From Citrus sinensis (Eukaryota; Streptophyta; Magnoliopsida; Sapindales; Rutaceae): DNA of 64,000 nucleotides. The DNA lies in contig NC_068558.1 in the NCBI RefSeq assembly GCF_022201045.2, forward strand, positions 6,477,501 through 6,541,500. Direction: 5' to 3'. Under the pieces are notes generated by a model, which saw only the letters and a program-made list of their open reading frames with translations, was not told the origin of the DNA and searched no databases. A program made the translations under genes and the position numbers. Below are positions 59,035 to 64,000 of this stretch, piece after piece (position 1 is the first letter of the stretch; each line of letters opens with the position of its first letter).

Positions 59035-61329
59035 ATGTGCTCCTACTTCACAAAGAGTACTGCATTGCTAACAAAGATGGCTGCCACTGCTTTCATCTTT
59101 CTCACTCTCTTGTTCATCTTCCATTTTAAGAAAGCTCATGGAACTGATCAAGTTTCATCTGTTACTGAAAGAAGCAATTTACAAACTTACATTGTCAGTG
59201 TCCAGCAGCCAGAAGGCAGCGATCTTGCTGAATCGGAATATGTAGAGAACTGGCATAGGTCTTTTCTGCCATATAGCTTGGAAAGCTCAGACGTGCAGCA
59301 ACGCCCATTTTATTCATACAAAAATGTGATCAGTGGTTTTGCGGCAAAACTTACCGAGGAGGAAGTGCAAGACATGAAAAAGAAAAATGGTTTTGTTTCA
59401 GCACGTCCAGAGAGGAAGGTAAGGCTCCAGACAACACACTCGCCCAGCTTTTTGGGGTTGCACCAGGGGATGGGAGTATGGAAAGAATCAAACTTTGGAA
59501 AGGGAGTGATAATTGGAATACTGGATGGTGGAATTAATCCAGATCACCCATCGTTCAGTGATGAAGGAATGCCACCCCCGCCAGCAAAATGGAAAGGACG
59601 GTGTGACTTTTCAACCTGCAACAACAAACTTATAGGAGCAAGGACTTTCAATATTGAAGGTAATGTGAAGGGAACTGAACCGCCCATTGATGTAGACGGC
59701 CATGGAACTCATGTAGCAGGCACAGCTGCTGGTGCATTTGTAAAGAATGCTGAATCGCTTGGAAATGCCAAAGGCACAGCAGTAGGGATGGCACCTTATG
59801 CTCACCTAGCAATTTACAAAGTATGCTTTGGAGGCGATGTAGATTGCACTGAGAGTGATTTACTCGCGGGGCTTGATGCAGCCATTGAGGATGGCGTTGA
59901 TGTCCTCTCCATTTCAATCGGTGGAGGTTCAGTTCCATTTTTCAACGACAGCATAGCAGTAGGTTCTTTTGCAGCAATACAAAAGGGAATATTTGTAAGC
60001 TGTGCAGCTGGAAATTCCGGCCCTTTCAACAGTACAATCTCTAATGAAGCCCCATGGATTCTCACAGTTGGAGCAAGCACCCTAGATAGGAGCATTGTAG
60101 CAACAGCAAAGCTTGGGAACAGAGAAGAATTTGATGGTGAATCCGTTTTCCAGCCCAAGGACTTCCCTCAGACGCCGTTGCCTCTTGTCTATGCTGGCAT
60201 GAATGGTAAACCAGAGTCTGCATTTTGCGGAAATGGATCCCTCAGTGGTATTGATGTGAAAGGCAAGGTAGTTCTGTGTGAACGAGGTGGGGGCATTGCA
60301 AGAATTTTCAAAGGGGAACAAGTGAAAAATGCTGGTGGTGCTGCCATGATTCTCATGAATGATGAACCTAATGCCTTCAGTGTTATAGCTGATCCTCATG
60401 TTCTTCCAGCAACACATGTCAGCAACGATGCTGGACTGAAGATCAAATCCTACATCAATTCAACAGCAACACCTATGGCAACAATCATCTTTAAAGGAAC
60501 AGTTATCGGAAACTCCCTAGCTCCCACAGTTGTTTCCTTCTCCTCAAGAGGTCCCAATTTGGCTAGCCCTGGTATCTTGAAGCCAGATATTATCGGGCCT
60601 GGTTTGAGCATTCTAGCAGCTTGGTTTGAACCACTTGACTTTAATACAAATCCAAAATCCATTTTCAACATAATGTCCGGCACATCAATGGCATGTCCTC
60701 ACCTAAGTGGTATTGCAGCCCTGCTCAAGAGCTCTCATCCTTATTGGTCACCAGCTGCCATTAAATCTGCTTTAATGACCACCGCTGATCTCTTGAATAT
60801 GAACGGTGAACGCATAGTTGATGAAACACTTCGCCCGGCAGATATCTTTGCCATTGGTGCAGGCCATGTTAATCCATCGAGGGCAAATGATCCAGGATTA
60901 GTCTATGATATCCAACCAGATGATTACATTCCTTACCTATGTGGTCTGGGATACAGCGATAAGGAAGTTGGGATTCTTGTGCACAGGCCAGTCGTGTGTT
61001 CAGGTATAGGAAAAATACCCGAGGCCCAACTAAACTATCCTTCATTTTCTGTCACACTGGGGCCAGCTCAGACCTTCACAAGGACAGTGACAAATGTTGG
61101 TCAGGTGTATTCATCTTATGCCGTCAATGTTGTTGCACCACAAGGGGTTGTTGTGAGTGTGAAACCCAGCAAGCTTTACTTCTCGAAAGTGAACCAGAAG
61201 GCAACATACTCTGTGACATTCACTCGTTCTGGGTCAGGTTACACATCCGGTCAATTTGCTCAAGGTTATATAACTTGGGTTTCAGCCAAGTACTCTGTAC
61301 GAAGTCCAATCTCTGTAAGGTTGCAGTAA
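59035..61329 (+). CDS. Subtilisin-like serine protease (SBT1-type), member 3
   Basis: Intronless, 764 residues from the ATG at 59,035. That start is chosen because members 1 and 2 also have 10-11 residues before an inner Met and the hydrophobic core; the Met at 59,077 is an alternative (750 residues). Signal peptide core [17 protein letters not shown]9 propeptide follows and ends near LQTTHSP. Peptidase S8 with Asp164, His223 (GHGTHVAG), Asn327 (AAGNSGP) and Ser551 (GTSMACPH). Then PA and Fn3-like domains, ending SPISVRLQ. Odd: the Asp motif is DGGI instead of the DTGI of members 1 and 2. The Asp itself is kept, so activity is likely, but the neighbour of the catalytic residue is changed. It is more diverged from the first two than they are from each other. 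Confidence 0.94.
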   Translation: MCSYFTKSTALLTKMAATAFIFLTLLFIFHFKKAHGTDQVSSVTERSNLQTYIVSVQQPEGSDLAESEYVENWHRSFLPYSLESSDVQQRPFYSYKNVISGFAAKLTEEEVQDMKKKNGFVSARPERKVRLQTTHSPSFLGLHQGMGVWKESNFGKGVIIGILDGGINPDHPSFSDEGMPPPPAKWKGRCDFSTCNNKLIGARTFNIEGNVKGTEPPIDVDGHGTHVAGTAAGAFVKNAESLGNAKGTAVGMAPYAHLAIYKVCFGGDVDCTESDLLAGLDAAIEDGVDVLSISIGGGSVPFFNDSIAVGSFAAIQKGIFVSCAAGNSGPFNSTISNEAPWILTVGASTLDRSIVATAKLGNREEFDGESVFQPKDFPQTPLPLVYAGMNGKPESAFCGNGSLSGIDVKGKVVLCERGGGIARIFKGEQVKNAGGAAMILMNDEPNAFSVIADPHVLPATHVSNDAGLKIKSYINSTATPMATIIFKGTVIGNSLAPTVVSFSSRGPNLASPGILKPDIIGPGLSILAAWFEPLDFNTNPKSIFNIMSGTSMACPHLSGIAALLKSSHPYWSPAAIKSALMTTADLLNMNGERIVDETLRPADIFAIGAGHVNPSRANDPGLVYDIQPDDYIPYLCGLGYSDKEVGILVHRPVVCSGIGKIPEAQLNYPSFSVTLGPAQTFTRTVTNVGQVYSSYAVNVVAPQGVVVSVKPSKLYFSKVNQKATYSVTFTRSGSGYTSGQFAQGYITWVSAKYSVRSPISVRLQ

Positions 61330-61870
61330 GAAATAGATTTTACTCAAGAGTGGGAAAAGCAATGACTTGCATTGTCATTGAATAAAGTGCTCCTGAAACT
61401 GCAACAAAACGTGATTACCATCTTTTCATCTCATTGTTTTTATATTTCCGAGTAAATTGTTTGAAGTTTTGGGTATACTATACTAATTTCAAATGAGCAA
61501 AGTAGCAACGTACATAGAATTTTCAGTGCACCCCGAAAAAACTTTGTCAATCATTCATCCAACTATAAGGAACATAAAAGCAATGGTGTGAAGAAAAATT
61601 AACATCCAATGAGGTTGCAAAAGTTGGTGAAAAAAGACAACTGTTAACATATAAGTAGAAAATGAACAACTCATATTTCAACACTGGCACTGGGATTGTT
61701 ATATATATACATATGTGCAAAGTTTTGTTTGCTCAAGGACATATGCAAAAATTGTTTTTTACCGTTTCCCCCCCCTCTAGAATACTATTTTCAACAGATT
61801 CGCTCCCTCTAGTGAGCAAAAAATGTCCTTTCCATATTGTAAATTGTTTGAGGGAAATACTCCGACGAGA
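61330..61870. other. Downstream of third subtilase
   Basis: 3' flank and spacer, with a C run near 61,768. No gene seen. Confidence 0.45.
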
Positions 61871-64000
61871 CCAGACGTGATGAGCAGATGTTTGGTGGCA
61901 GAAGTCTGCGAGCAGGTGTGTCCTGTAAGAGCCAGGTAGCAGGGAAACAGGGGCAGGAATATCCTGCTCATCCATGAGCACGTCATCTGCGAGGCCAATT
62001 TCCTGTAAGAAGCATAAAGCCATTCCTGCTGTATTATTGCTAAGGGTTGATTCGAGGAGACCCGGTCAACGACAGTTGGCGAGGCATGCTCTCCAGCCCG
62101 AGAATCTAGGCACGAAGGCCACGCAACCACCCACGACTACGGAAATGGAGAATCCACGTTCGAGAGGTGGGAGGATAACAGACGTAGACTGCGGAAAACT
62201 GGGATTCAGAGGAAGCCTATAAAAAGGTAGCCAACGAAGGTAAAATGGTTAGCGATTTTGAGATTAGAAGGGAGATAAAGAAATTCTAAAGAAGAGAAAA
62301 CTACCCAAAAGCCATAAGATCTGTGGCAAGCATTCCCTGAACCTTCATATCTAACTTGAGCGTCAAAGGGTTTGCGCCGGGAAAACAACCGGCGTACTCT
62401 GACTTGTCTGTGTGCGCAGGAACCTCTGGAGAAGAAACTTTACGAGGAGAGATCCTGGTCGTGGTGAAGTTGATCGAACAGAGACCCTGGTCGTAGAACG
62501 AGGAGAACCAGAATCTCGCATCAACATTTTGGCGCCGTCTGTGGGGAGCTGATCAAAAAGCTTCTGTTGATAGCAAGAAGAGGAGTGAAGCAAGTGAAAA
62601 GCAATGGAGACAGGAGGAAGTAGTGCACAAGGGGGTGATATGAGGCTTAACGATTCCATGACTCTGAGAGAGATAGCCAGTGAAGCATGGGAAAAAGCCA
62701 TGTTCGACCGGATGGAACGGATGGAAAAACAGATGGAGACCCTGACAACCATCCTGCATGAGTTGCGAAGTGAACGAAGGGTAACCCAGGAGGAAAGGAT
62801 GAGAGTTGGGGAAGTGGCTCCAGGTCCCGAGAGTACGAGGAGAAGTCAAACCACCGGGAGATTTGGTGGTGAGAGAGGTAACATACCTCTGCGGGGAGAA
62901 TTCCGTAGAGAGGAAGAGCAATCCCCGGCAAGACAGATTTTTGACGAGGACGACGGGGTGGCAAATGCAGAGGAAACAGAGTTGAGGCAACACTTGCTTG
63001 ATGTGGAGCAAGAGAGGGATCAGGTTGCAGCACGTGACCCTAGTCGTGCAGTGCAGCTGGAGGAGGAAGTGCGCAGACTAGCGCAGATAATTGACGACAT
63101 GCAAGGAAGGAGCAGAGCTCCTGGTTGGAGGATAATGCTGGACGGAGAATTACCGCTCGCAGCAGAGATCATGAGGGCAATTATTCCGAGAGATTTCCGC
63201 CTCCCAGACCTTAGATACTCGGGAAGAACTGATCCTCTGGTGCACATAGAGCGCTTCAACGACATAACTGGGGTACAAGGATTATCTCAATCCCAAAGGT
63301 GCAGGGTGTTCCTACTATCCCTTGAGGGACGTGCACGAGAATGGTACATGAAACTTTCTCGGGGCAGCATTAAAACCTTCGAGCAGATGTGCCAGGAATT
63401 TGCAGAGCAGTTTAGTGGGGCAATGGCACCATAAGATGACATGATGGAGCTGAAAAGCATGAAACATGGGGAGCAAGAAACCATTCAGGAATTCATCAAG
63501 AGGTTTCATCGTGCTGTCCTCGACTTGGGAGCCTTCAACCACCCTCAGGCGTTAAGGGGATTGAAAGAAGGGGTGAAGATAGGAAGGTTGTGGTACAACT
63601 TGAGAAGCCCAGTTATTCAGACGTACGCGGCCGTATGCGAGCAGGCTAAAAGAGACATTGAGATTGAAGAGGAGAAGGCAGCACGGATTAAGACAGACCA
63701 GTTAGAAGGGTTGGGGAGGAAAGAGAAGAAAGCATTACCGGGGAATGGCCCGATCAGGAGGAGGGACCACCAGGCCTCGGGTAGTGGAGCAGGAGGTCGG
63801 GTAACTGCTTACCAACCTCATCAGAGGCCACCACAGTATCAGCGCAGCAGGGCGCAACCTCCTCGTTCCCCAGCTAGGGAGCCTTGGAGAATGCATGATT
63901 CGGCATATGGTGGCCTCCATCAACATTCCCACAGTAGCAGAGGGAGCAGACCAGAAGTACTGCTACCGCCCCCAACTCAGAACGGAGCAAACAGAGAAAG
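61870..64000 (+). mobile_element. 5' part of a Ty3/gypsy LTR element (LTR, PBS, gag), cut by the window edge
   Basis: An LTR ends at CATCAACA (62,526). A TATAAAAA box at 62,218 marks its promoter, and a primer-binding site TGGCGCCGTCTGTGGGGA follows at 62,530-62,547, a form seen in Tat/Athila-type elements. The gag region starts at 62,604. It has an N-terminal coiled-coil-like part (about residues 25-50 and 115-150) and the retrotransposon gag core (RDFRLPDLRYSGRTDPL, then FLLSLEGRAREWYMKL), continuing toward the window end. The gag reading frame looks broken at about one place. Its LTR 3' part (GGGTTTGCGCCGGGAAAAC to GTGCGCAGG, ending CATCAACA) resembles that of the fossil at 1.2-3.8 kb, so both belong to related families, this one better preserved and probably younger. 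The 5' LTR edge is approximate. Confidence 0.8.

Overview
This is plant nuclear DNA from a dicot. The genes have plant-type introns, there is a nuclear tRNA-Val, and plant-specific families are present (GRF transcription factor, SBT subtilases, CYP76 P450s, a plastid-targeted copper chaperone). The AT-rich intergenic DNA carries MITEs, SINEs, L1-type LINEs, Mutator-like elements and Ty3/gypsy fossils. Gene content and repeat style remind me of Citrus, but that is an impression, not a proof.

Layout. 1-5,200: AT-rich DNA with a small Mutator-like element, a broken gypsy element (about 1.2-3.8 kb) and a foldback MITE. 7.6-8.7 kb: an intronless nucleotide-sugar/triose-phosphate translocator gene (-). 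9.5-17.6 kb: SINEs, a LINE inside a MITE-like element, a palindrome family, a complete Pack-MULE carrying the start of a DRT111/SPF45-like splicing-factor gene, and a hAT-like MITE. 17.7-18.7 kb: a short GRF gene (-) with an miR396 site. 19.6 kb: tRNA-Val(AAC). 20-30.5 kb: three CYP76-type P450 genes (-); the first two lie in a recent ~4.1 kb tandem duplication and share loss of the C-helix tryptophan. 33.9-36.5 kb: a seven-exon NUDX14-like Nudix gene (+). 37.4-39.9 kb: CCS, the copper chaperone for superoxide dismutase (-), convergent with it. 41.6-48.6 kb: two intronless subtilases (+). 49-57 kb: LTR fossils, including a solo LTR, and a second Pack-MULE that captured NDUFA1 (complex I MWFE subunit) and was later hit by a LINE. 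57.9 kb: a subtilase relic. 59.0-61.3 kb: a third subtilase. 61.9 kb to the end: the 5' part of another gypsy element, running off the window.

The genes are not one pathway. The window shows two local family expansions (P450s and subtilases, each with a relic) set among single-copy genes. As I recall, the translocator and CCS are also near neighbours in Arabidopsis (At1g12500 and At1g12520), so they may be an old linked pair into which the P450 and GRF block is interposed. The most unusual items are the two complete Pack-MULEs with perfect 9-bp target duplications and recognisable host gene pieces, and a family of short CCTGTCGCACC palindromes.
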